The notes under the pieces were generated by a model. That model was not told the DNA's origin. It was given only the letters and a program-made list of their open reading frames with translations, and searched no databases. A DNA stretch of 39,341 bases from an uncultured bacterium (GTDB lineage Bacteria > Actinomycetota > Coriobacteriia > Coriobacteriales > Coriobacteriaceae): NCBI GenBank assembly GCA_905214905.1, contig CAJMNK010000011.1:1-39341 (forward strand), in the 5' to 3' direction. Made by a program: the position numbers and the translations under genes. Within the stretch, counting starts at the first letter, position 1. Each line of letters starts with the position of its first letter. This document shows positions 7,731 to 15,521 of this stretch, piece by piece.

Positions 7731-8347
7731 ACAGCGAATGGCACCGCACGCGGATGCCGACAGCAAGACATCCCCCCTCAATACACCCTCATGCCCCTTT
7801 ACTGTTTGCGACCAGAAATGATGAGCTGCACAACGTCGTTAGCGGTCGAATTCGACCTCTGACGACGTCACGCGACTCATCGTATCCGACCGACAACAGA
7901 AAAGGGGCACGTTCGCATAGCGTGGCGCGTGACGGTTGCAAAACCACCCCATTTGAAACAAACGCAAAAAAGTACTTGCAAAGACGCGTTCCGACATATA
8001 AGTTGATAAAAGACCGCCGTTGCGGTTTTAAGTAGATCGAGCATATGAAATTTCAGTTTTTAGCGTGTAAGAGAAAGAAGATCGGCAAAGTACAACCCCA
8101 AACGCAATGACAACTTAATGAGGTAACTGCCACATGTGAGGCACCCAGGGCATTGCTGTCTCGATTTTGAGCACGATGCCTTCCGCCTTGCATGGGCCGT
8201 TCCATCCCGCCCCTGCAGCAACTGCCTCACGGGCTCATTGAAAACCGCATAGAACCCCAACGTCAGCACATCACCCACGGCAAGCACATCACTCACGACA
8301 ACCAACACATCAACAAACAGCACGAACATCAACCGATTGGAGAAGCT

Positions 8348-9238
8348 ATGACAAACCACCACGCTGAAGACGGCGATAAGAAAAACATTCTGGATGCCCG
8401 CATTGAGCGAGCATATGCAAACGAATATGACGCCGCCTTTGCCGCCGCGACCATCAAGAACTACGCGTCGCTACCGCTCGCGACGATCTTGGCCGACCAC
8501 CCTCAACTGCTGAAGCGCTGCACAAAGATCATGGGCGACCCCGACATTCGCAAGCTGACAGACCCCTATGCCCCAAAACGCGACAACGATTCGTACGTTC
8601 TTACCGTAGGCTGCCTAGCCCATATACTTACGGCGCTCGACACGAAACTCAAGCTCGAATGGGAACCCGACGAGCGTCATGAACTCGAAAGCAAGCGGAA
8701 CACCCTGCGCACCGCACTGTTCCTTCCGTTGGACGGCCTCAAGCGCTGCAACGTCGAGCTCAATACACAGGCGCGGCAAAAGCCCGGGACCACAGGGCAG
8801 AAAACTCCAAGACCCCATGCGGCCATCGTCGACCGCAACCGATATAACCGCATGACCGCGCATTTTTCTGCCGAGGGAGCAGCCATAAGGACGCTGATCG
8901 ACCTGCTGTGCCTCCTGAGCATCAACGAGCTATTTGAGGGCTATCTCGCCCTTGTTCCTGCGACGGCACCCAAGTCGGTAGCAAAGATCATCGAGACCTG
9001 CAGACGCCAGTTTGAGCGCCATCGCAATGGCAGCGAGATGAACGCCAGCATCGCGCAGTACTACGCGGCTCATTACAAAAATGACGGATGTGCCCCTGTC
9101 GAGCATCAGCTGCGGCTCGCCTACACCACGCCCGCCGCAACGCTCTATCGCTTTGGAGCCCTTGGCGCTTGCGAGCCGCACGAACAGGCAGCCTGCCCCA
9201 CAACCGAGCTCGATCTCAGGCTCGGACGAACCCTGTAG
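8348..9238 (+). CDS. Uncharacterised 296-aa protein, first gene of the ClpP/TraG cassette
   Basis: I do not recognise this protein. GGAGAAGCT sets the ATG at 8348; the frame is open upstream to 8192, but that part translates to a low-complexity His/Gln/Asn run and is better read as leader. The protein is soluble-looking, without signal peptide or membrane segment, and probably mostly helical: a charged N-terminus, a segment KLKLEWEPDERHELESKRNTLRT cut into helices, a central low-complexity linker (about residues 135-150, rich in Gly, Thr, Lys, Pro), a hydrophobic helix pair (IRTLIDLLCLLSINELF) and a C-terminal half with scattered Cys/His but no regular zinc motif. It precedes the ClpP-like gene by 63 bases and is presumably co-transcribed with it. 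Confidence 0.75.
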   Translation: MTNHHAEDGDKKNILDARIERAYANEYDAAFAAATIKNYASLPLATILADHPQLLKRCTKIMGDPDIRKLTDPYAPKRDNDSYVLTVGCLAHILTALDTKLKLEWEPDERHELESKRNTLRTALFLPLDGLKRCNVELNTQARQKPGTTGQKTPRPHAAIVDRNRYNRMTAHFSAEGAAIRTLIDLLCLLSINELFEGYLALVPATAPKSVAKIIETCRRQFERHRNGSEMNASIAQYYAAHYKNDGCAPVEHQLRLAYTTPAATLYRFGALGACEPHEQAACPTTELDLRLGRTL

Positions 9239-9301
9239 CCCGCCAGCCCCTCCGCGGGCAACAATCCTATTCCACAACACAACCAACAGAAAGGAGTCCT
9301 C

Positions 9302-9919
9302 ATGGACACCAATCATTCCCCCATCATCAGCCCCCTCACCATGCGTGAATCCGCCCGAGGCATCACGCTCACCAGCATTTACGATGAGATGCTCGCCCGT
9401 CGCGAGCTCTCCGTCATGGGAAACATCGAAACCCCGATGGCCCACGACCTATGCCAGCAGATCCGCCTGCTCGATGCCACCGACCCCAGCCGCCCCATCA
9501 CCATATTTGTCGCCAGCGCCGGCGGAAGCGTGCGATCGGGCCTTGCGATCTATGACGCCATGCGCCTCGCATCGTGCCCCATCCGCACCGTCTGCCTGGA
9601 ATTCGCCGCGTCCATGGGCGCCGTGATCTTTATGGGCGGCGACGATCGCCGTATGGCGCCCCATGCAGAGCTCATGATTCACGACCCGCTGATCCCCCAG
9701 GGGGCAGGCGGCTCGGCACTTGCGCTGCAGGAAACCAGCCGGCGTCTCATGCAGACCCGCAAGACCCTCACGCAAATCCTCTCGGACCGCAGCGGCCTCA
9801 CGCCCAAGCGCATCCAGTCCCTCACTGCAAAAGACACCTACCTTTCGGCCGAGCGCGCCGTCGAGCTCGGCTTTGCCCACGAAATCCTCTCGACCACCAA
9901 GGAGGTCGCCCATGTCTAA
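9302..9919 (+). CDS. ClpP-like serine protease with intact catalytic triad
   Basis: A 205-residue protein of the ClpP/crotonase fold. It aligns with ClpP from the oxyanion region (SAGGSVRSGLAIYDAM, like GGSVTAGMAIYDTM of E. coli ClpP) through S104 in FAASMGAVIFMGG, H127 in LMIHDPL and D178 in AKDTYLSAERAVELGFAHEI, so Ser-His-Asp are all present. It diverges from housekeeping ClpP at the N-terminus and in the handle region, so it is a paralogue. GAAAGGAGTCCTC precedes the ATG. The last 8 bases overlap the start of the TraG-like gene, which implies coupled translation and possibly a protease-ATPase partnership. The hydrophobic Clp ATPase docking pocket cannot be judged by eye. Confidence 0.85.
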   Translation: MDTNHSPIISPLTMRESARGITLTSIYDEMLARRELSVMGNIETPMAHDLCQQIRLLDATDPSRPITIFVASAGGSVRSGLAIYDAMRLASCPIRTVCLEFAASMGAVIFMGGDDRRMAPHAELMIHDPLIPQGAGGSALALQETSRRLMQTRKTLTQILSDRSGLTPKRIQSLTAKDTYLSAERAVELGFAHEILSTTKEVAHV

Positions 9920-11216
9920 CCTCGCCAGCCGTCTCGCCGCATCTGAGTCCGCATCGTCCACCATCCTCGCCAAGGATCGAACGCTTTCCTGCGACACCCG
10001 CCAAACGGGACTCAACAACAATGCACTTGTGATCGGCCCCTCGGGAGCCGGCAAGACCCGAAACGTCCTCAAGCCCAACCTGCTGCAAATGAACGCAAGC
10101 TACATCGTGCTCGACACCAAAGGCACGCTCTGTCGCGAAGTGGGACCCGTGCTGGCAGCCCACGGTTACCGCGTGCAATGTCTCAACTTCGCCGACCTCA
10201 ACACCGTCCCGGCCCTTGCGCCCGGCATCGAGCGCTGCGGCTACAACCCCCTGAGGCACATTCGCCGCAAGGCGGACGGCAGGCCCAACCAGCAGGACAT
10301 CCTCTCGGTGGCAAAGGCCATCTGCCCCATCGAGGACAACAACCAGCCTTTTTGGGATCATGCGGCGGCAAACCTGCTGTCGTGTCTTATCGCCTACGTC
10401 ACCGAACAGCTACCCGCCGACGAGCAGACGATCAGCTCGGTCATCAAGCTGATCGAGCACCTGCAGGACGGTGCCACAGGTCGATTGTTTGACGACCTGA
10501 TCACGACCGACCCCCAAAGCTATGCCCTCTCGCTATGGCAGCGCTACGCCATTACGCAAAATGCCGAGCGCATGCACGCGAGCATCGTCGGCATCCTTGC
10601 CGAAAAGGTCATGTGTCTGGGATTCGACGGTGCCGCACAGCTCTATCGTGAGTGCCATCAGGTGGACTTCGCTTCCATGGGACACACCCCCTGCGCCCTG
10701 TTTGTAACCGTGAGCGATATTGACCGCAATCTCGATCCGCTGACCGGCCTCTTTATTTCGCAGGCGTTTATGGGCCTCATTCGTGAGGCCGATAGGCAGC
10801 CCGACGGCAGCCTGCCCGTGCCCGTGCGCTTTATGCTCGATGACTTCGCAAATCTGCAGATCCCCCAGATCGACAACGTGCTCTCGATTATCCGAAGCCG
10901 CAACATCTGGGCAACGCTGCTGCTGCAGTCGACCAACCAGCTCGATGCGCTCTATGGCGAGGCACGCGCACGCTCCATCATGGGCAACTGCGACACGCAT
11001 CTGGTGCTGGCGTTCCAGGATCCCGAGAGTGCCCGGGTGTTTTCCGACCGCGCCGACGCGCTGCCCGGCACGCTCATGGCGACGCCGATCGATCGCTCGT
11101 GGCTCTTTGTGCGCGGCTGCACTCCCGAACAGGTCGAGCGCTTTAGGCTCGAAGACCATCCGCTCTACGGGGAGCTGCCCGAGGCGCAGCGAGGCCATGC
11201 GGAGGCCGAGCTCTAG
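9912..11216 (+). CDS. VirD4/TraG-type ATPase lacking membrane segments
   Basis: A 434-residue P-loop ATPase related to type IV coupling proteins. Walker A is IGPSGAGKT (G42-T49), followed by the VirD4-typical YIVLDTKGTL; Walker B is at residues 307-312 (FMLDDF, DD in place of the usual DE), followed by ANL, then the family signature TLLLQSTNQLDALYG at about 335-349. Coupling proteins normally start with two membrane helices; here the ATPase core begins within 35 residues of the start, so the protein should be cytosolic. AAGGAGGTCGCCC upstream sets the ATG, which overlaps the protease stop by 8 bases. No relaxase, mating-channel gene or integrase is nearby, so this is not an obvious conjugation locus. 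Confidence 0.82.
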   Translation: MSNLASRLAASESASSTILAKDRTLSCDTRQTGLNNNALVIGPSGAGKTRNVLKPNLLQMNASYIVLDTKGTLCREVGPVLAAHGYRVQCLNFADLNTVPALAPGIERCGYNPLRHIRRKADGRPNQQDILSVAKAICPIEDNNQPFWDHAAANLLSCLIAYVTEQLPADEQTISSVIKLIEHLQDGATGRLFDDLITTDPQSYALSLWQRYAITQNAERMHASIVGILAEKVMCLGFDGAAQLYRECHQVDFASMGHTPCALFVTVSDIDRNLDPLTGLFISQAFMGLIREADRQPDGSLPVPVRFMLDDFANLQIPQIDNVLSIIRSRNIWATLLLQSTNQLDALYGEARARSIMGNCDTHLVLAFQDPESARVFSDRADALPGTLMATPIDRSWLFVRGCTPEQVERFRLEDHPLYGELPEAQRGHAEAEL

Positions 11217-11285
11217 ACGCAGGACCCTCGCAGCACGCGACGCTCCGGCGAAGATCCTTAAAGGCCGTGCGCCCCGGGGCCACGG

Positions 11286-11325
11286 CAAAGCAAAGGGGCC
11301 CGCATCCGATGAGATACGGGCCCCT
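11286..11325 (-). terminator. Strong hairpin terminator between the TraG-like gene and pgi
   Basis: AGGGGCCCG (11294-11302) pairs with CGGGCCCCT (11317-11325). On the minus strand the stem is followed by TTTGCTTTG, so it mainly terminates pgi; the stem may also slow the converging cassette transcript. Confidence 0.7.
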
Positions 11326-11357
11326 GACTATAAGGCGCGATGCGTTAACAGCAGCGA

Positions 11358-13052
11358 CTACTTGCGGTGAGCGCGGTAGAACTCGATGAGCGCCTGGGTC
11401 GAAGCGTCCTGCTCGGCCTTGGCGGCGTCGTCATGGAAGGCTGGAGTGATCTGCTTGGCAAGCTGCTTGCCCAGCTCGACGCCCCACTGGTCGTAGGAGT
11501 CGATGCCCCAGACCGTGCCCTCGACAAACGTGATGTGCTCGTACAGGGCGATGAGCTCGCCGAGTGCGAACGGGGTCAACGTGTCGCCAAAGATCGAGGT
11601 CGTCGGACGGTTGCCCTCAAAGCAGCGGGCCGGGACGATCTGCTCGGGCGTGCCCTCGGCGCGCACCTCATCGGCCGTCTTACCAAAGGCGAGCGCCTTG
11701 GTCTGGGCCAGGAAGTTGCCCAGGAACAGCTCGTGCACGTCCTGGCCGCTGTCGGTCGCAGGGTTGGCGGTATTGGCGAAGGCAATGAAATCGGCCGGGA
11801 CCACCACGGTGCCCTGGTGCAGCAGCTGGTAGAAGGCGTGCTGACCGTTGGTGCCGGGCTCGCCCCAGAAGATCTCACCGGTGTCGGAGGTCACGGCGCT
11901 GCCGTCCCAGCGGACATGCTTGCCGTTGGACTCCATGGTGAGCTGCTGCAGGTAGGCCGGGAAACGATGCAGGTACTGGCAGTACGGCAGCACGGCGTGG
12001 CTCTTGGAACCGAAGAAGTTGACGTACCAGACGTTGAGCAGGCCCATCAGCGCAACGGCATTGTTCTCGAGCGGCGTGTTGCAGAAGTACTCGTCGATAG
12101 CGTGGAAGCCCTCGAGGAACTGCTGGAAGCGCTCGGGACCGAGCACGACGATCAGCGACAGGCCCACGGCGGAGTCGACGGAGTAGCGGCCGCCGACCCA
12201 GTTCCAGAAGCCGAAGGCGTTGGCGGGGTCGATACCGAAGGCCTCAACCTTCTCGAGCGCGGTGGAAACGGCAACGAAGTGCTTTGCCACGGCCTCGGCG
12301 TTCTGCTCATCGGAACCGTCGATGGCGCCCTGAGCCTTGAGCTGCTCGAGCATCCAGGTCTTGACCTCGCGAGCGTTGGTGAGGGTCTCGAGCGTGGTGA
12401 AGGTCTTGGACACGATGATCACGAGCGTGGTCTCGGGATCGAGGCCCTTGAGCTTCTCTGCCTGATCGTTGGGGTCGATGTTGGAGATATAGCGGCAGTC
12501 GATACCGGCGTCGGCATAGGGACGCAGGGCCTCGTAGGCCATGACCGGGCCCAGATCGGAGCCGCCGATGCCGATGGACACCAGATGCTCGATCCTCTTG
12601 CCGGTAACACCCTTCCACTCACCGGAGCGCACGCGCTCGGCGAAGGCATACATGCGGTCGAGAACCTCGTGCACGTCGGCGACGACGTCCTGGCCGTCGA
12701 CGATGAGCTGGCCCTTCTCGCTTGCCGGGCGGCGCAGCGCGGTGTGCAGGACGGCGCGGTCCTCGGTAGTGTTGATGTGCTCGCCGGAGAACATGGCGTC
12801 GCGGCGCTCCTCGAGCTTTACCTCGCGGGCAAGATCGCACAGCAGCTTGACGGTCTCATCGGTCACCAGGTTCTTGGACAGGTCGAAGTGCAGGTCACCG
12901 GCGTCAAAGCTCAGCTTGTTCACACGCTCGGGATCGGCGGCGAACCAGGCCTTGAGGTCGATACCCTCGGCCTCGAGCTTCTCCTGATGAGCCTCGAGCG
13001 CCTTCCAAGCGGCAGTCGACGTGGCGTCGATAGGTGCGGCAACAGTTGCCAT
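11358..13052 (-). CDS. pgi: Glucose-6-phosphate isomerase
   Basis: A 564-residue enzyme interconverting glucose 6-phosphate and fructose 6-phosphate. Signature segments are LVSIGIGGSDLGP, the phosphate-loop region IIVSKTFTTLETL, FWNWVGGRYSVDSAVGL and GEPGTNGQHAFYQLLHQG, with a C-terminal WGVELGKQLA segment; this is the long eukaryote/E. coli-like form. The ATG at 13052 has GAGGAGGACTCT upstream; the frame is open to 13130, but that extension has no ribosome site. It is monocistronic, with its own terminator and a predicted promoter about 60 bases upstream. Confidence 0.97.
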   Translation of the reverse strand: MATVAAPIDATSTAAWKALEAHQEKLEAEGIDLKAWFAADPERVNKLSFDAGDLHFDLSKNLVTDETVKLLCDLAREVKLEERRDAMFSGEHINTTEDRAVLHTALRRPASEKGQLIVDGQDVVADVHEVLDRMYAFAERVRSGEWKGVTGKRIEHLVSIGIGGSDLGPVMAYEALRPYADAGIDCRYISNIDPNDQAEKLKGLDPETTLVIIVSKTFTTLETLTNAREVKTWMLEQLKAQGAIDGSDEQNAEAVAKHFVAVSTALEKVEAFGIDPANAFGFWNWVGGRYSVDSAVGLSLIVVLGPERFQQFLEGFHAIDEYFCNTPLENNAVALMGLLNVWYVNFFGSKSHAVLPYCQYLHRFPAYLQQLTMESNGKHVRWDGSAVTSDTGEIFWGEPGTNGQHAFYQLLHQGTVVVPADFIAFANTANPATDSGQDVHELFLGNFLAQTKALAFGKTADEVRAEGTPEQIVPARCFEGNRPTTSIFGDTLTPFALGELIALYEHITFVEGTVWGIDSYDQWGVELGKQLAKQITPAFHDDAAKAEQDASTQALIEFYRAHRK

Positions 13053-13102
13053 AGAGTCCTCCTCAGCATACGGGCGCACACCTCCATGCACGCCCGGATA
13101 TT

Positions 13103-13130
13103 CAGATAGCCCTATTCTAGCGCAGGTCAA
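13103..13130 (-). promoter_or_regulatory. Predicted pgi promoter
   Basis: On the minus strand TTGACC (13130-13125) is followed by 16 bases and TATCTG (13108-13103), about 50 bases before the pgi start codon. An alternative -10, TAGAAT, lies within the spacer. Confidence 0.45.
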
Positions 13131-13182
13131 GACTACAATCAGCGAGCGTTATCAATCCGCCCCTAAACGGCGACCGACCAAA

Positions 13183-13252
13183 AAGGGACAGGTTTATTTT
13201 GGCAGGTCAAACGCTTTACCTACCAAAATGAACCTGTCCCTTCCTGGCAGGT
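13183..13252. repeat. Palindromic intergenic repeat, family A, copy 1
   Basis: AAGGGACAGGTT (13183-13194) and AACCTGTCCCTT (13231-13242) are perfect inverted arms. The stem continues inward with ATTTTGG/CCAAAAT and AGGT/ACCT around a 10-base loop (13208-13217), giving a hairpin of about 60 bases. The right-hand 35 bases (13218-13252) recur with six mismatches at 13906-13940. It sits within the 3' tail of the gene ending at 13254 and may act as a terminator or REP-like element. Confidence 0.75.
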
Positions 13253-13253
13253 A

Positions 13254-13829
13254 TTATGCCGCGGCGCACACGCTACCGAGCAACTCACGCAGAGGAGACC
13301 CGATGCCCTCCAGCAGTTCGGGCGCGATAATGGCAAAAACGGGAACCTCGCCGGTGCCCACGACAGCAGGCACCTTGCCCTCCGAGACAATGCATCCATA
13401 AGGCACAAAGCCGTCTTCGCCGGCATCGAGCGCCGCCATGCGACGCGCGAGCTCGCGCGCAAAGCCGGCAGTATCGGCATCGCCAATCGCCAGGACAAAG
13501 TCCACGCCTTCGTCGGTCGCCAGGGCTACGGCCTCATCGACCAAATCGTCTCCCCCATCGCCCCCGACCAAGCCGCAGCGAAAAAGCACGCGTTCGAGCA
13601 GAGCTCGATCAAGCGAGCCGAGCGCCGCCGAGACGAGCTCATCGTGCGTATGTTTGTCACCGCCCAACACGACCAGCGCCTTGGTGCCACCGTAGTGAGC
13701 GACCAATCGTCCGCACCAGCGAGCCACGTCTCCATCCGCAACAAGGCGCGTCGGCATACCAAACCCATAATTGACCATCTTTTCCACAACCCTTCCGTGC
13801 GTATAGGCGGTATCAATCGTTAGGCTCAT
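13254..13829 (-). CDS. Truncated iron-containing alcohol dehydrogenase-like protein (N-terminal domain only)
   Basis: A 191-residue protein resembling only the N-terminal nucleotide-binding half of group III (iron-type) alcohol dehydrogenases: NYGFGMPTRLVADG (the usual PT-x-hydrophobic-x-G entry), GTKALVVLGG, a segment like the GVxPNP helix region, then VDFVLAIGDAD where family members have DFVLAVGGGS. The GGGS dinucleotide loop is therefore altered, and the all-helical metal-binding C-terminal domain is missing. The tail ends in the repeat-rich region at 13250. No good ribosome site precedes the ATG. It may be a decayed gene or a divergent standalone domain; catalytic activity is doubtful. 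Confidence 0.55.
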   Translation of the reverse strand: MSLTIDTAYTHGRVVEKMVNYGFGMPTRLVADGDVARWCGRLVAHYGGTKALVVLGGDKHTHDELVSAALGSLDRALLERVLFRCGLVGGDGGDDLVDEAVALATDEGVDFVLAIGDADTAGFARELARRMAALDAGEDGFVPYGCIVSEGKVPAVVGTGEVPVFAIIAPELLEGIGSPLRELLGSVCAAA

Positions 13830-13905
13830 GCTACGAAGCGAGGTTTTCCGAGCTGTTTCGCACTCTTTAGAGCTGCGTTAAAACCCGATCCAACCGCACG
13901 ACCAT

Positions 13906-13940
13906 ACCTACCAAAACAAACCAGTCCCTTTTTGACAGGT
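13906..13940. repeat. Palindromic intergenic repeat, family A, copy 2 (half element)
   Basis: This 35-base unit begins ACCTACCAAAA and ends GACAGGT. It matches 13218-13252 at 29 of 35 positions. It lacks the left arm of copy 1 and ends one base before the -35 box of the polymerase promoter. The two copies flank the truncated dehydrogenase-like gene. Confidence 0.7.
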
Positions 13941-13941
13941 T

Positions 13942-13970
13942 TTGACGACGTCCGGACGAGCGGGTATTAT
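13942..13970 (+). promoter_or_regulatory. Predicted promoter of the SOS polymerase operon
   Basis: TTGACG (13942-13947), a 17-base spacer and TATTAT (13965-13970) give a near-consensus promoter 45 bases before the polymerase start codon. A LexA-type box follows the -10 directly. Confidence 0.75.
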
Positions 13971-13984
13971 CGAACAGGTATTCG
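13971..13984 (+). promoter_or_regulatory. LexA (SOS) box, Gram-positive type
   Basis: CGAACAGGTATTCG matches the Bacillus/actinobacterial LexA consensus CGAAC-N4-GTTCG with one mismatch (A for G). It covers the transcription start region immediately after the -10 box, the position expected for repression of a Y-family polymerase gene. Confidence 0.78.
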
Positions 13985-14015
13985 ATAAGAACATGTGTTT
14001 GATGAAAGGACACGG

Positions 14016-15521
14016 ATGGCGCACGAGCAGCACACCTATATCTGCATCGACCTCAAGACGTTTTATGCCAGCGTCGAGTGCGTCGACCGTGGGCTCGATC
14101 CGCTCACCACCAACCTGGTCGTTGCCGACGAATCGCGCGGGCGCACGACCATCTGCCTCGCCATCACACAGGCCATGAAGGACCTCGGGATACACAATCG
14201 CTGCCGTCTGTTCGAAATTCCCGATGGCATCGACTACATCACGGCCGTACCGCGCATGCAGCATTACATGGAGGTGTCGGCGAAAATCTACGGTATCTAT
14301 CTGGAATACGTCAGCCCCCAGGACGTGCACGTCTACTCCATCGATGAGTGCTTTATCGACGTGACGCCCTATCTGGACCTCTATCACACAGATGCGGAAG
14401 GGTTCGCCTGCACGCTGCGCGACGAGGTCCTCGCGCGCACCGGCATCACGGCGACGGTCGGCATCGGCCCCAACCTATTCCAGGCCAAGGTAGCGCTCGA
14501 CATTACCGCCAAGCACGTACCCAGTCGCATCGGCATACTCGACGACGAGACCTTTCGCAAGGAGATCTGGCCCCATCGTCCCATCACCGATATCTGGGGC
14601 ATCGGTCCCGGCGTGGCAGCCCGCCTCGAGAAATACGGCGTCTACGATCTGATGGGCGTCGCGGCGCTCGACGAAAACCTGCTTTACGACGAGCTCGGCG
14701 TCAATGCCGAATATCTCATCGACCATGCCTTCGGGCGCGAGCCGACAACCATCGCCGATATCCAAGCCTATCGCCCGCAAGCAACTTCGACCACCACAGG
14801 ACAGGTGCTCTCGAAGGGTTATGCCTACGAACAGGCCTATACCGTCTTGCGCGAGATGGTCGACAACGCCGTTTTAGACTTGGTCGATAAGCACGTGGTC
14901 TGCGACAGCATCTCGCTCTTTGTGGGCTACGCGAGCGAACGCGCCGACATACGCCGCCTCGACGCCAGCGGTACAGCGCAGTATGTGGACGGATGCGGGC
15001 ACCTGCGCTCGAGCACATCGAGTATCGAACCCACCGCAACCGCCGGCCCCGAGCTCGCGCCCCGTGCGCCCAAGCCCGTCCAGCGCGATGACGAACGGCG
15101 TCGCCTGGTGCGCGAAGCGCAGGCAATCGATGGCATCTTTGTGGGAGAGCATGGCGGCAAACCGCGCGGTGGCTATGCCGCACTCTTTGCGCACTCTAAC
15201 GCCTCGCGAAAGCTGCCCGAGCGCACCAATTCGTTTAAGAAGATCATGGGCTATTTCGATGAGCTCTGGGCGCAGACTGTCGATCCCAAACGACCGGTCA
15301 AGCGCATCAACCTGGGATTTGGCAACCTCATGCCCGAGGAATTTGCCACCATCGATCTGTTCAGCGATATCGAGGCCGATGAGCGCGAGCGCGACCTGGC
15401 GCGCGCCGTCCTGGCCGTGAAAGGCAAGTACGGCAAGAACGCGCTCGTCAAGGGATTAAGCTTTACCGCCGGCGCCACCGCGCGCGAACGCAACGAACAA
15501 GTTGGAGGACACCGTGCCTAA
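14016..15521 (+). CDS. Y-family DNA polymerase, UmuC/UvrX-like
   Basis: A 501-residue translesion polymerase of the ImpB/MucB/SamB (UmuC) branch. The palm motifs are intact: D12 in CIDLKTFYASVE and D110-E111 in VYSIDECFIDV, so the three metal-binding carboxylates are present. Next come the GIGPNLFQAKVALDI fingers-palm strand, the helix-hairpin IWGIGPGVAARLEKYG and a little-finger domain. It is longer than DinB (about 350-420), as usual for UmuC-type enzymes. The ATG at 14016 has GAAAGGACACGG before it; an earlier ATG at 13995 is less well placed. The last 8 bases overlap the YolD-like gene. The LexA box predicts induction by DNA damage. Confidence 0.92.
   Translation: MAHEQHTYICIDLKTFYASVECVDRGLDPLTTNLVVADESRGRTTICLAITQAMKDLGIHNRCRLFEIPDGIDYITAVPRMQHYMEVSAKIYGIYLEYVSPQDVHVYSIDECFIDVTPYLDLYHTDAEGFACTLRDEVLARTGITATVGIGPNLFQAKVALDITAKHVPSRIGILDDETFRKEIWPHRPITDIWGIGPGVAARLEKYGVYDLMGVAALDENLLYDELGVNAEYLIDHAFGREPTTIADIQAYRPQATSTTTGQVLSKGYAYEQAYTVLREMVDNAVLDLVDKHVVCDSISLFVGYASERADIRRLDASGTAQYVDGCGHLRSSTSSIEPTATAGPELAPRAPKPVQRDDERRRLVREAQAIDGIFVGEHGGKPRGGYAALFAHSNASRKLPERTNSFKKIMGYFDELWAQTVDPKRPVKRINLGFGNLMPEEFATIDLFSDIEADERERDLARAVLAVKGKYGKNALVKGLSFTAGATARERNEQVGGHRA

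Larger units (their letters stand above)
7592..8347. other. Long intergenic region between deoC and the ClpP/TraG cassette
   Basis: This 756-base gap has no convincing gene. It holds the deoC control region with two inverted repeats. Further right is a small stem (ACCGC, CGTT, GCGGT at 8013-8026 followed by TTT) that could be a weak terminator. From about 8225 to 8340 comes a strikingly A/C-rich, G-poor stretch with CAACA-like repeats that looks like an unstructured 5' leader for the 8348 gene. An open frame at 7754-8035 has no ribosome site, and its Arg/Pro/Ser-rich translation looks non-coding. Confidence 0.5.

Noticed and set aside
7754..8035. 93-codon plus-strand frame in the large gap
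   Set aside because: No ribosome site, and its Arg/Pro/Ser-rich sequence looks like translated non-coding DNA. Kept only as part of the gap description.
8348..11216. A complete conjugative element
   Set aside because: Only a coupling-protein-like ATPase is present, without membrane segments, and there is no relaxase, VirB4, integrase or attachment repeats around it.
11367..13109. 580-codon open frame on the plus strand
   Set aside because: Exact antisense of pgi; the Val/Gly/Leu/Glu-rich translation is a mirror of the pgi codon bias.
13908..14387. 159-codon minus-strand frame ending near a repeat
   Set aside because: Antisense to the conserved N-terminus of the Y-family polymerase; its C-terminal TCQKGTGLFW comes from the family A repeat.
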